Shown: piece by piece, positions 1-8,291 of the stretch | Numbering within the stretch: position 1 is the stretch's first letter | Layout: the number at the start of each line of letters is the position of its first letter | Source of the DNA: a bacterium | GTDB taxonomy: Bacteria > Patescibacteria > Gracilibacteria > 1-14-2-50-48-13 | DNA length: 9,106 nt | NCBI GenBank assembly: GCA_030430105.1 | Contig: JAUIFW010000039.1 | Location: 1-9,106, forward strand | Direction of reading: 5' to 3' | The notes under the pieces: generated by a model | What the model was told of the DNA's origin: nothing | Databases searched by the model: none | What the model saw: only the letters and a program-made list of their open reading frames with translations | Position numbers and translations under genes: made by a program

Positions 1-2
1 AG

Positions 3-707
3 GGGGTAGAGGCTAGAATTGCCGCTCATACGCAGGAATGTATTGATGTGATTGGCACAATGGAGGAGGCCGTGTACGGAAATGCAAACCTCATCATCCC
101 TGCCACAGGAAAAACACGGAAATTTGAGGCACTGATGAAGCAAATGATGCTTCGAGCTACATATACACCCACTAGTCGACGAGCGATGTTTAGAAAGGAA
201 TTAAACAAGGAATTTGTGGGGTATTTGAAAAAGATTTACGGCGTGGAAACCTTCCGGGCTTGTAAGGGATCTTTTCAGAGACTTTGGGAGCGTAGCTGTC
301 ACCTCCTCACGAAGGTGTGGCGTATGATGGATACAGGGCAGCAAACCCTTGCAGCTCTGAGAGGTAATCTTCAGAGGATCTTTGTGGTGGATGAGGTGAG
401 GCCAGTATCTACGGGACAAACTGCGTTCGAACGCGCGGCATCGAGAGTAGATTCCAGGATGCGCATTATCAATGGAACTGTGTCCTACAAACAAGAAGAG
501 CCCGTGCTAGAGTCATATACACAGCCACCTGAAGCGTCCCCAGCAATGCCAAAGGAGGGAGATACATGGTTGAAGCAAGCTGAAACTGTTGCTGCTAGTG
601 TACGAGAGCATGAAGGTGTACAGCAGGTGAGATCTTTTTTCAATAAGGGACTTAAGAAGCTCACTGGGCTATTTGCTCCAAAGCAGCCTGTACTTGTGAG
701 AGCATAA
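3..707 (+). CDS. Unrecognised protein, C-terminal part (5' end outside window)
   Basis: The reading frame is open from base 3 to the TAA at 705-707 with no in-frame stop, so about 234 residues are visible and the true start probably lies upstream. A GTG at 48 and an ATG at 60 could serve as internal starts, but the coding frame clearly continues before them. I do not recognise the family. The visible part begins with a mixed helical stretch (EARIAAHTQE), continues with a basic, aromatic-rich segment (TPTSRRAMFRKELNKEF, then KKIYG), and ends with a Pro/Glu-rich linker (around PPEASPAMPKEG) and a basic, probably helical tail. No membrane segment or signal peptide is visible in this portion. An intrinsic terminator follows 35 bases after the stop, so this is the last gene of a + strand unit. 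It is the only + strand gene here that I believe. Confidence 0.7.
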   Translation, partial: GVEARIAAHTQECIDVIGTMEEAVYGNANLIIPATGKTRKFEALMKQMMLRATYTPTSRRAMFRKELNKEFVGYLKKIYGVETFRACKGSFQRLWERSCHLLTKVWRMMDTGQQTLAALRGNLQRIFVVDEVRPVSTGQTAFERAASRVDSRMRIINGTVSYKQEEPVLESYTQPPEASPAMPKEGDTWLKQAETVAASVREHEGVQQVRSFFNKGLKKLTGLFAPKQPVLVRA

Positions 708-717
708 GGAAAAGGTT

Positions 718-897
718 CTATAAGTGAGAACACGGTGCAAAGGGGGATGATCCATCCTCCTTTTTTGTTACGTGCACACTCCCCTCTTCATGGCCGCAGG
801 AAGGACACTGCATATCAACTCCGTCTGAGTTGCAGGCGACCATGACGCGGTAGAAGTTGTGTGAGCACTTGGTGCAGGTTATTTGGAGGAAGGCCAT
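718..897 (-). CDS. Small zinc-ribbon protein, FmdB-like fold
   Basis: Encodes 59 residues from the ATG at 897, beginning MAFLQITCTKC. Two Cys pairs are visible: CTKC near residue 8 and CPSCG near residue 33. The spacing suits one zinc ribbon in which the four Cys bind one zinc ion. The arrangement of a short beta-strand, CxxC, about 20 residues, then CPxCG recalls FmdB-type regulatory zinc ribbons, but the sequence match is only general. The tail is polar and has one further Cys. An in-frame ATG at 924 would add nine residues (MLYLQPVNF). I prefer 897 because the zinc-ribbon family usually starts just before the first strand. Neither start has a Shine-Dalgarno sequence. The gene converges on the left-edge gene, whose terminator hairpin lies within its last codons. 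Function unknown; nucleic-acid or protein binding is the usual role of such ribbons. Confidence 0.65.
   Translation of the reverse strand: MAFLQITCTKCSHNFYRVMVACNSDGVDMQCPSCGHEEGSVHVTKKEDGSSPFAPCSHL
742..766 (+). terminator. Intrinsic terminator for the left-edge gene
   Basis: An 8-bp stem (GGGGGATG with CATCCTCC, one G-U pair) with a 3-base loop is followed directly by six T residues. It lies 35 bases after the stop of the + strand gene. It also lies inside the 3' coding end of the opposing zinc-ribbon gene, so the hairpin DNA encodes that protein's Asp-Gly-Ser-Ser tail. Confidence 0.7.
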
Positions 898-936
898 GAA
901 ATTGACGGGCTGTAGATATAACATATAGTCACAAAG

Positions 937-965
937 ATAATAGCATGAACGATCTTGTGTGATAA
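937..965 (-). promoter_or_regulatory. Weak candidate promoter for the zinc-ribbon gene
   Basis: Reading the - strand, TTATCA (965-960) and TATTAT (942-937) are separated by 17 bases. Transcription would start near 930, either just before the ATG at 924 or about 33 bases before the ATG at 897. The -35 element matches poorly. Confidence 0.3.
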
Positions 966-1081
966 AGCAGAAAGATATTCGAACAATCGTTTCATATGTG
1001 GTTATGGCATTCCTCGTTCTCGTACTAATAGGGGTGTCTATTCAGGCCGTGGGAGTGCTTGCGACTATGTTTTTAGGGTAG
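959..1081 (+). CDS. Possible 40-residue single-pass membrane peptide (doubtful)
   Basis: A GTG-initiated frame of 40 codons ending in TAG. The peptide begins with a basic segment (VIKQKDIR) and then runs into a continuous hydrophobic stretch (YVVMAFLVLVLIGVS, then VGVLATMFLG), which would suit one membrane helix with its positive end inside. No Shine-Dalgarno sequence or convincing promoter precedes it. It sits between the divergent zinc-ribbon gene and the GC-rich island. A hydrophobic stretch can arise by chance in T-rich sequence, so I give this low confidence and list it because nothing else explains the segment. Confidence 0.2.
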   Translation: MIKQKDIRTIVSYVVMAFLVLVLIGVSIQAVGVLATMFLG

Positions 1082-1104
1082 GTGTGGTAGATCGTAGTAG
1101 TGCC

Positions 1105-1242
1105 GGACTCGGTCACCTCGCGTGGGATTCGCACGCTCGGCTGGGCCTCGCTACTCATCTCAGCTGCGGCAGGCCCCGCGGCTAGTCGGAGTGCCACTGG
1201 CACCCTTTTGCCCTCCTTCGTCGGGCCGCTCTTTTCGAGTCC
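1105..1242 (-). ncRNA. Candidate structured RNA in a GC-rich island
   Basis: This stretch is far richer in G+C than its surroundings (42 of 60 bases at 1141-1200). It can fold as a multibranch structure. A perfect 7-bp closing stem (GGACTCG at 1105-1111 with CGAGTCC at 1236-1242) encloses three hairpins: GCGTG/CACGC (1120-1136, 7-base loop), GGGCCT/AGGCCC (1143-1176) and a stem at 1189-1205 with a 3-base loop. The last stem has a G-U pair if transcribed from the - strand but an A-C mismatch on the + strand, which favours the - strand. On that strand it lies 66 bases after the tRNA-Leu and could be co-transcribed. It does not match SRP RNA, tmRNA, RNase P RNA or a tRNA by eye. A - strand frame of 86 codons (1302-1042) also spans it and cannot be excluded. 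Confidence 0.35.
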
Positions 1243-1264
1243 TTTCCTGTACGGTATTGCAAAT

Positions 1265-1286
1265 AATCGTTTTGCTTGTAACGATT
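1265..1286 (-). other. Hairpin downstream of tRNA-Leu
   Basis: A 7-bp perfect inverted repeat (AATCGTT and AACGATT) with an 8-base loop lies 22 bases after the 3' end of the tRNA. No T-run follows on the - strand, so it is a poor terminator. A processing or weak termination role is a guess. Confidence 0.35.
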
Positions 1287-1307
1287 GCTTATGCTTCTTC
1301 ATTTGGG

Positions 1308-1391
1308 TGGTGCCCAGGAAAGGACTCGAACCTTCACGCCATAGGCACTGGTTCCTAAGACCAGCGTGTCTACCAATTCCACCACCTGGGC
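1308..1391 (-). tRNA. tRNA-Leu (anticodon UAG)
   Basis: A complete 84-base tRNA with CCA encoded. The acceptor stem pairs GCCCAGG (1391-1385) with CCTGGGC (1318-1312), then discriminator A (1311) and CCA (1310-1308). The D-arm contains the usual GGTAGACA-type sequence and the T-arm has the GGTTCGAGTCC core. The anticodon stem CTGGT/ACCAG holds the 7-base loop CTTAGGA, giving anticodon UAG at 1357-1355. The long variable arm is that of a class II tRNA, as expected for leucine. It reads CUA and, by wobble, other CUN codons. It has its own promoter right after the stop of the 321-residue gene. Confidence 0.97.
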
Positions 1392-1402
1392 ATTACAGTC
1401 GG

Positions 1403-1431
1403 ACTATAGCGAGATCAGGGGTGGCTGGCAA
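1403..1431 (-). promoter_or_regulatory. Promoter of tRNA-Leu
   Basis: On the - strand, TTGCCA (1431-1426) and TATAGT (1408-1403) are separated by exactly 17 bases, close to the sigma-70 consensus in both elements. The tRNA 5' end follows 11 bases after the -10 element, giving a leader of about five bases. The promoter begins nine bases after the stop codon of the upstream gene. Confidence 0.8.
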
Positions 1432-1439
1432 GACAAAAT

Positions 1440-2405
1440 CTATTTCTGGAAGGCGCTTAGGGCGTTGCGAGCGAATTGTAATTCCTCTGCTTTAGTCGTG
1501 AGGCGAACCTTTTGAGCTCCTTGTACAAGTTCAACGGATAGTCCCCCTCCCACGAGTTCGTCCATAGATTGAGGCATGTAAATGTGGATGCCGCCAGGTT
1601 GGCTCGAAGCAGGCACATGGTAGCCCTGCGGCTGTGCGCCAGAAAGTGGAGTGACTACAGCGGTAATATCCACAGGAGTATCAAGGCCAGGAAATACTGC
1701 GATACCCGTTTCAGCCGTTTTCCCTCGCGTGAGGTTGTCCGTATCCTGTTGAATAGCCGTCCAAGAAGCCCCATCCTCTAGATGGCCTCTAACAAAGGAT
1801 AGCGCATGCATGGGTACATGGTTACCCTGTGCATCATACACGTGGATAACAACGGGATTTTTATATCGATCAAAGGCGTCAACGATCTGAGCAGCTCGCT
1901 GCAGCTTCAGCGCGGTAGTTTCAGCCGTTGTCTCAAGGGTAGTATTGGGTACGTTCTCTAGCATAGTAGAGTCATTTCCTGCTTCCTCATTTGGCATATC
2001 AGCAGTAGGTCCTTCCTTACCCAATAGCTCTGACTCAGGACCTGAGACCTGAGACCTAGTATCTACTCGGTGCACTTCCCTATTATCCACAAACACTCCC
2101 GGTTGCACGTCGACACCATTGGGGTTGATAGAAATACTACAACTCGTAAGTAGCGCAGCTTTCAGGCCGAGCTTAGAAAGTCCCTTTGCAATATCCACGG
2201 CATTATGAAGCACAAACTTCCCTGCCTTTTGCAGGTCTTCTAGTTGCTTCTGGCCCTTTTCATTGAGGTGAAAGGATCCTTCTGCATCTCGCTTCCAAAG
2301 GTCTGGATTGGAAAGGCTTTGCATCACTTCGACAGGTAGTTCCCGAAGCTTGTGAGCGAGGCTTCTTTGCTCATAGGACTGTTTGATTTTGCCAAATAGT
2401 GACAT
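1440..2405 (-). CDS. Unrecognised 321-residue protein with a probable C-terminal beta-sandwich
   Basis: I do not recognise this family. The protein starts MSLFGKIKQS with a basic, helical N-terminal region (residues 1-80). A short hydrophobic stretch with one Cys follows (KAALLTSC, about 82-89), too short and internal for a standard lipoprotein signal. A polar Thr/Glu/Pro-rich linker covers about 115-165. Residues 183-280 (NPVVIHVYDAQGNHVP, then GIAVFPGLDTPVDI and GGIHIYMP) have the alternating hydrophobic pattern and DxxG turns of a small beta-sandwich, like carboxypeptidase-regulatory or Ig-like domains; this is inference. The last 35 residues look helical. A heptamer repeat is translated within the linker at 116-122. 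The start at 2405 is supported by an extended -10 promoter about 30 bases upstream, and there is no Shine-Dalgarno sequence. It stands alone between tRNA-Leu and the secF terminator. Confidence 0.75.
   Translation of the reverse strand: MSLFGKIKQSYEQRSLAHKLRELPVEVMQSLSNPDLWKRDAEGSFHLNEKGQKQLEDLQKAGKFVLHNAVDIAKGLSKLGLKAALLTSCSISINPNGVDVQPGVFVDNREVHRVDTRSQVSGPESELLGKEGPTADMPNEEAGNDSTMLENVPNTTLETTAETTALKLQRAAQIVDAFDRYKNPVVIHVYDAQGNHVPMHALSFVRGHLEDGASWTAIQQDTDNLTRGKTAETGIAVFPGLDTPVDITAVVTPLSGAQPQGYHVPASSQPGGIHIYMPQSMDELVGGGLSVELVQGAQKVRLTTKAEELQFARNALSAFQK
2040..2060. repeat. Heptamer array inside a coding region (ACCTGAG type)
   Basis: Three consecutive 7-base units, ACCTGAG ACCTGAG ACCTAGT. 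They encode residues 116-122 of the 321-residue protein, in its low-complexity linker. Three heptamers equal seven codons, so the frame is kept. The same unit family occurs in mnmA at 7081-7115. Confidence 0.75.
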
Positions 2406-2435
2406 AGGTGTTTGGGTTGGATATTTGTTCCGATA

Positions 2436-2444
2436 AGTATACCA
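2436..2444 (-). promoter_or_regulatory. Extended -10 promoter of the 321-residue gene
   Basis: The - strand reads TGGTATACT, a TGn extended -10 followed by a good -10 hexamer (TATACT at 2441-2436). No clear -35 element is visible, as is common for extended -10 promoters. Transcription would start about 24 bases before the ATG at 2405, giving a leader without a Shine-Dalgarno sequence. Confidence 0.55.
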
Positions 2445-2525
2445 CGGGAGGAAGGATTAGCCACATGACAGAGGTGCCTATAGAGGTGTAGTAGTATTTT
2501 GCAAAAAGGCTGCTCCTAGGAATGC

Positions 2526-2672
2526 TCACTGTTCACTGGTCACTTTTCACTATTCACTGGCGCGTGCTCCTGCCTCTGGCGGGTCGCTCAGTATATAGTA
2601 AGCACTATGTGATCAGTGAAAAATACGTAGTGAGCAGCATGCAGTGAAGAGTGAATAGTGAAAAGTGATCAG
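2526..2672. repeat. Inverted pair of heptamer arrays (CACTnTT / AGTGAA type)
   Basis: The left arm (2527-2561) is five consecutive 7-base units: CACTGTT, CACTGGT, CACTTTT, CACTATT, CACTGGC. The right arm (about 2611-2672) carries the complementary motif in degenerate form. A perfect 19-bp inverted repeat joins them (2540-2558 with 2650-2668), extending to 23 bp with one mismatch. About 90 bases separate the arms. This and the secF terminator account for most of the 300-base gap between secF and the 321-residue gene, and I see no gene there. Confidence 0.8.
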
Positions 2673-2676
2673 CGAA

Positions 2677-2709
2677 ATAAAAAAAGCGCCCGAAGGCGCA
2701 TTTTTTATT
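2677..2709 (-). terminator. Intrinsic terminator after secF
   Basis: On the - strand, a GCGCC-TTCG-GGCGC hairpin with a stable UUCG tetraloop (2699-2686) is followed by seven T residues. The flanking A and T tracts are themselves complementary, so the structure could work in both directions. It begins within the last codons of secF, whose TAA is at 2707-2705, and closes the gyrB-secF unit. Confidence 0.9.
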
Positions 2710-3664
2710 TCATCAACCATTTCTGGAAGGTCACTAGCATCGGTGTGGCGATAAACACACTCGAGTAGGTACCTACAATCACTCCCAGGAAGAGTGCCAA
2801 TACAAACATCTGTGTAGACTCCGCTCCTAGGATGAGGAGCGCTCCTAACGTAAGGAGGACGGTGATAGAAGTATTCAAACTTCGTGCCATAGTCTGCCAT
2901 ACACTGTCTTCTGCAGCCTTTTCGATCTTTTGATGTCCCTTTTGTGTGATCATATTCTCTCGTACGCGGTCCATCACCACAATCGTATCATTTACTGAGT
3001 ATCCAAGGATAGTCAGTATCGCTGTGATAAAGAAGGTTCCAATCTCCACGTTCATGGTGTACCCAAGAAGTACAAAGATTCCGAGGAGTATCACCACATC
3101 ATGGATGAGGGCGATAATTGTATTGAGTCCAAACACCAAAGGATTGTACTTCTTTGGAAGCTTTCGGAAGGCAAAGATGATGTAGAGAACAATACCAATG
3201 ATCGCAAGTCCTGTAGCCTTAAGGGAGTTTTCCTTAAGTACATCTCCTACGGAAGGACTGATCGTAAAGCTCGCCTCTTCCATAGCCTGGTACTCGGATC
3301 CAATTTCTGCAGAAAGGACATCAGAGAAGTCCGTGTATGCTTGCTGTCCTTCATCAGAGGTGCCTGCAGGGATACGGAATCGTACATTCATAGCCTCTTC
3401 CCCACTTTCTACGACCACTGGTGTTCCGATATCGATAGGTGTTACAGCCGTTTCGTTGAAGTCTACTGCTGTCTCAGAGACAAAGGTCTTGAGCTCATCG
3501 ATAGAAGGCCGCTCCCCTGTGAATTCATAGGAGTTTTGGATACCTCCGGTAAAATCGAGGCTAAGATTAAGTCCAAGCGTAAAGACGCTAGTAATGGATG
3601 CAATCATCAGGATTGCGGAGATGCTGTACCACACCTTGCGGTACTGTACGATAGGAAATCGCAT
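2705..3664 (-). CDS. secF: Protein-export membrane protein SecF
   Basis: SecF acts with SecD and SecYEG in the inner membrane and uses the proton gradient to help complete protein translocation. The 319 residues contain an N-terminal membrane helix (about 13-31), the family motif around LDFTGG (36-41), a periplasmic domain of about 120 residues, and then a block of five hydrophobic helices. This block carries the hallmark GYSVNDTIVVMDRVREN (221-237), matching the usual GYSxNDTxVxxDRxREN. Length is normal for SecF. A longer frame reaches 3793 but overlaps the end of gyrB by over 100 bases. The ATG at 3664, reading MRFPIVQYRK, matches how SecF proteins begin and lies 22 bases after the gyrB stop. 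There is no Shine-Dalgarno sequence. No secD is adjacent, although secD normally precedes secF. A strong terminator follows immediately. Confidence 0.95.
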   Translation of the reverse strand: MRFPIVQYRKVWYSISAILMIASITSVFTLGLNLSLDFTGGIQNSYEFTGERPSIDELKTFVSETAVDFNETAVTPIDIGTPVVVESGEEAMNVRFRIPAGTSDEGQQAYTDFSDVLSAEIGSEYQAMEEASFTISPSVGDVLKENSLKATGLAIIGIVLYIIFAFRKLPKKYNPLVFGLNTIIALIHDVVILLGIFVLLGYTMNVEIGTFFITAILTILGYSVNDTIVVMDRVRENMITQKGHQKIEKAAEDSVWQTMARSLNTSITVLLTLGALLILGAESTQMFVLALFLGVIVGTYSSVFIATPMLVTFQKWLMK

Positions 3665-3686
3665 ACGAGCTTTGTAAGTAGATAAA

Positions 3687-5746
<2,060 letters not shown>

Positions 5747-5751
5747 GCCAC

Positions 5752-6930
5752 TTACAACAAAAACACAACCACATACATCGCCACAATCATCCCAAAGAGT
5801 CCTCCAATCACTACCCCGCTTCTCCCCTTTGATAGCTGCGCCGCCTTCACAAATCCCCATATAAGGAGGAGGACAAGCACCGTCTTCATGTAGAGAGGAC
5901 TGGTTGCAAAGAGTGTGAGTAGGTAGTGCACATCGATATCTCCGATGCGAAGTGCTGGAAGCGCAAGGACTACAGCTTCAGAGAACACAACAAGGAGCAT
6001 GAAGAACAGGATGAGCCAGTCGAGAAGGTATGGTATCTCCTGGAGAAGGATTGTGCTGAGCTTTATATCCATACTACTTCCCTCTTCGTCTTCCTCTGCT
6101 TCCATAGCGGCTAGCTCCTTTTGAAGTTTGCTAACCTCTTCCTTTTTTTTGAAGTACGCTTGTTCTTCTTCTGTAAGGACACGCTCCTCAAGTGGATGGG
6201 AAAAATCGGTAAGCATATCCTCATCCTTGAGCCCAAAGGCGCTGTTTGAGGTGATGCGTTCCACTTTTTTAAGGAGAGCAATGATTCTCTTTATAGTATG
6301 CCCGAGCTTCTCGCGAAGGGGGCTTGGGTCCATCTGATCTTCTACGTAGCTCAGTCCCCTCAGTAAGTAACGAAGGGTTTGAAACATTTCCTTTGGACTG
6401 CTGTGTGCTTCCCTAGCCTTGGTCTCTGCGATATAGCGGAGCTCTTCTATCTCCTCCTCAAATTCCTTGTCTCTGGAGAGCTCTTCTATATCGGTACGCA
6501 CTTCTGTGAGGAGCTCCTGAAATTGATGGTCGACCACACTTGAGGTTTCAGGTGGGTGCTCTGCTTGCTGAAGCGAGGCTTTGAGCTGCTTCGTTTCGGC
6601 GATAAGGGTTTCCCTATCGCGACCAGGCGAGGGTTCGCTAATAAGGGTCACGTTCATATCATGATCTTGCTCGAGCTTGCGCATGGCTGAGCCTGCGGAC
6701 GTGTGTTCTATAGTTCCAGTGGCCTGAAGCCCATTTCGTGTCGCTTCAAAGGCGTAGAGTTTGCGGTGTTTGAATACGTCTTCTGAAATATCGCTGGGTG
6801 CAATGGTGTTGATCTCCTTCACACCAGCTGACTCTAGGTAAGTACGAGCGTCCACCACATTGTCCATTTCTAAAAAGCCTATGCGGATCTGCCCTCCCGA
6901 GTCGATGACGGCGTACTGGATAAAGCTCAT
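5752..6930 (-). CDS. Membrane protein with two GspF/PilC-like N-terminal modules and a coiled coil
   Basis: Encodes 392 residues from the ATG at 6930 (MSFIQYAVIDSGGQ). The N-terminus resembles the small module that opens type II secretion and type IV pilus inner-membrane proteins (GspF/PilC: Y-x-A-x-D-x-x-G-x-x-x-x-G-x-hydrophobic-E). It appears twice, at about 6-44 and again at 59-97, where YAFEATRNGLQATGTIE is the closer match. Residues 100-285 are charged and helical, probably coiled coil (EELSRDKEFEEEIEELR, then YFKKKEEVSKLQKELAAME). Three hydrophobic helices follow at about 302-324, 348-364 and 371-392. The classical GspF/PilC helical core is absent, so it is not an ordinary pilus assembly protein. 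It lies 4 bases after the mnmA stop, so the two are surely co-transcribed. A longer frame to 6975 would overlap mnmA. Function unknown; a scaffold or export-related role is a guess. Confidence 0.85.
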   Translation of the reverse strand: MSFIQYAVIDSGGQIRIGFLEMDNVVDARTYLESAGVKEINTIAPSDISEDVFKHRKLYAFEATRNGLQATGTIEHTSAGSAMRKLEQDHDMNVTLISEPSPGRDRETLIAETKQLKASLQQAEHPPETSSVVDHQFQELLTEVRTDIEELSRDKEFEEEIEELRYIAETKAREAHSSPKEMFQTLRYLLRGLSYVEDQMDPSPLREKLGHTIKRIIALLKKVERITSNSAFGLKDEDMLTDFSHPLEERVLTEEEQAYFKKKEEVSKLQKELAAMEAEEDEEGSSMDIKLSTILLQEIPYLLDWLILFFMLLVVFSEAVVLALPALRIGDIDVHYLLTLFATSPLYMKTVLVLLLIWGFVKAAQLSKGRSGVVIGGLFGMIVAMYVVVFLL

Positions 6931-6934
6931 AGGA

Positions 6935-8167
6935 CTAGTCAAGAATGGGGTTCGAAAGCACGGTACCTCCTCCAATCACTCGCGTATCCTTGTAAAGCAC
7001 AAGGGCTTGCCCAGGAGTAACCGCATACACCGGCTGTGAAAATTGTACCGTAGCTAGAGGTGCAGCTCCTTGATCCTCACGACCTAAGCCCTGAGACCCA
7101 AGACCTAAGCCCTCCACCGTTAGGCGGCAAGGTATCTTAGTGCTACCATAGCGAATACGCCCAGAAAGTCCAGAGAGCGAAGCTAACTCCTCTCTCGATA
7201 TAAGAAGGTTTTCTATGCGAATCTTGGCATGCTGTTGATAGAGATGCTCCTTTGGCCCGACAATGACCGTGTTATTTTCATAATCAAGCGCTAGGACAAA
7301 GTAGGGTTCAGAGAGTCCTCCTATATCAAGTCCCCTTCTCTGGCCGATTGTGTAGTACAAAAGGCCCTTGTGTATACCCACCTCCTTATTTTCCCGTGTA
7401 AGGAGTTTCCCGGGGGTCTTGAGGGTATCTGTCCCGTGGCGTTCGAGAAACGCCTCTGGGGTGCGTTCAGAAAAGAAACAAAGTCCCTGACTTTCCTTAT
7501 AGGTTTTTTTGTATGCGGTGAGTCCTCCCTCTTCCGCGAGAGCTCTCACTTCATCCTTGAGGCGAGTTCCGAGCGGCAAAACCATTCTGTCCAATTGGTA
7601 TGGTGTCAACTCGTAGAGAAAGTAACTTTGATCCTTCTTGCTGTCCATGGCCTCATGTAACTCAGTCCCCTGCTCTCCAGAAACTAGACGGGCATAGTGT
7701 CCTGTGGCGATATGGGTTGCTCCGATAGACTCGGCGAACTCTAGGAGTGCGCCAAATTTGATTTCGCGATTGCACCAGGTGCAAGGGTTTGGAATCCATC
7801 CCTTTTCAAAAGCGTCAAGGTACGGGTCCACGATGCTCTGCCTAAACCGCTCTTCTATATTGAGAGCATAAAATGGGATATCGAGGAAATCACACACCTC
7901 ACGAGTAAGGAGCATGGACTCGTCGGAGCAACATTTATTATAAACAACCTTTCGTTTATTGTTGGCAATCTGCCCCTCTAGCTCAGAGTTCTTCAAATTC
8001 CCTGCCCGCTCGGCAGTCTTGTTCATCGGAATCGACAACGGTACCTGACAGGTACCCTCGGCCCAGTACTTCATCTGTACGCCGATGATATCGTGCCCTG
8101 CTTGCTTGAGTATCAAGGCTGTGGCAGAAGAATCTAATCCTCCAGACATGCCTACTACTATCCGCAT
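6935..8167 (-). CDS. mnmA: tRNA-specific 2-thiouridylase MnmA
   Basis: MnmA activates U34 of tRNA-Lys, -Glu and -Gln with ATP and inserts sulfur passed from a persulfide relay, giving 2-thiouridine. From the ATG at 8167 there are 410 residues against a usual 360-370. The PP-loop is GMSGGLDSS (6-14). The nucleophile region NPCTWCNREIKFG carries the expected catalytic Cys at 132. GHYAR, KDQSYFLY and ESQGLCFF follow, with the second catalytic Cys at 230. YYTIGQRRGL and AVTPGQ lead into the C-terminal barrel. Extra length comes from a segment at about 38-75, before NKCCSDES, and a Gly/Leu-rich loop at about 351-363 that is a translated heptamer repeat. The frame reaches 8257, but MRIVVGMSGG is the family start and the longer form would contain the promoter. 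There is no Shine-Dalgarno sequence. Confidence 0.96.
   Translation of the reverse strand: MRIVVGMSGGLDSSATALILKQAGHDIIGVQMKYWAEGTCQVPLSIPMNKTAERAGNLKNSELEGQIANNKRKVVYNKCCSDESMLLTREVCDFLDIPFYALNIEERFRQSIVDPYLDAFEKGWIPNPCTWCNREIKFGALLEFAESIGATHIATGHYARLVSGEQGTELHEAMDSKKDQSYFLYELTPYQLDRMVLPLGTRLKDEVRALAEEGGLTAYKKTYKESQGLCFFSERTPEAFLERHGTDTLKTPGKLLTRENKEVGIHKGLLYYTIGQRRGLDIGGLSEPYFVLALDYENNTVIVGPKEHLYQQHAKIRIENLLISREELASLSGLSGRIRYGSTKIPCRLTVEGLGLGSQGLGREDQGAAPLATVQFSQPVYAVTPGQALVLYKDTRVIGGGTVLSNPILD
7081..7115. repeat. Heptamer array inside mnmA (GACCTAA type)
   Basis: Five consecutive 7-base steps: GACCTAA, GCCCTGA, GACCCAA, GACCTAA, GCCCTCC. They are read in frame on the - strand as a Gly-Leu-Gly-Leu-Gly-Ser-Gln-Gly-Leu-Gly loop in the C-terminal barrel of MnmA, between the IPCRL and VQFSQP strands. 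The unit is related to the one at 2040-2060. Confidence 0.75.
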
Positions 8168-8207
8168 AGGATATAGGGATTTGTAAAATAAGGGGTTGTT
8201 GGACGAT

Positions 8208-8235
8208 ATACTACCAAAACCCCTGCCCCTGCCAA
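8208..8235 (-). promoter_or_regulatory. Promoter of the mnmA operon
   Basis: On the - strand, TTGGCA (8235-8230) and TAGTAT (8213-8208) are 16 bases apart, and the -10 is preceded by TGG as an extended element. The leader would be about 34 bases without a Shine-Dalgarno sequence. The first TAGACA box (8251-8256) lies 15 bases upstream of the -35 element, a position where a bound protein could influence this promoter. Confidence 0.55.
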
Positions 8236-8291
8236 GAGTATGTCGCCATATAGACAAATACAGTCCATAGGCTGGCTACAGACATGACAGG

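Noticed and set aside
1118..1140. Degenerate second tRNA in the GC-rich island
   Set aside because: The GGGATTCG segment resembles an antisense T-arm, but the loop is shifted and no matching acceptor or anticodon stem could be built.
1042..1302. A - strand frame of 86 codons across the GC-rich island
   Set aside because: It starts six bases after the tRNA with no initiation signal, and frames on both strands are open there because GC-rich DNA has few stops. Kept only as an alternative to the structured RNA.
1100..1495. A + strand frame of 131 codons
   Set aside because: It runs antisense through the whole tRNA-Leu and its promoter, a classic spurious ORF.
2613..2900. A - strand frame of 95 codons
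   Set aside because: It is an out-of-frame shadow of the 3' part of secF running into the repeat.
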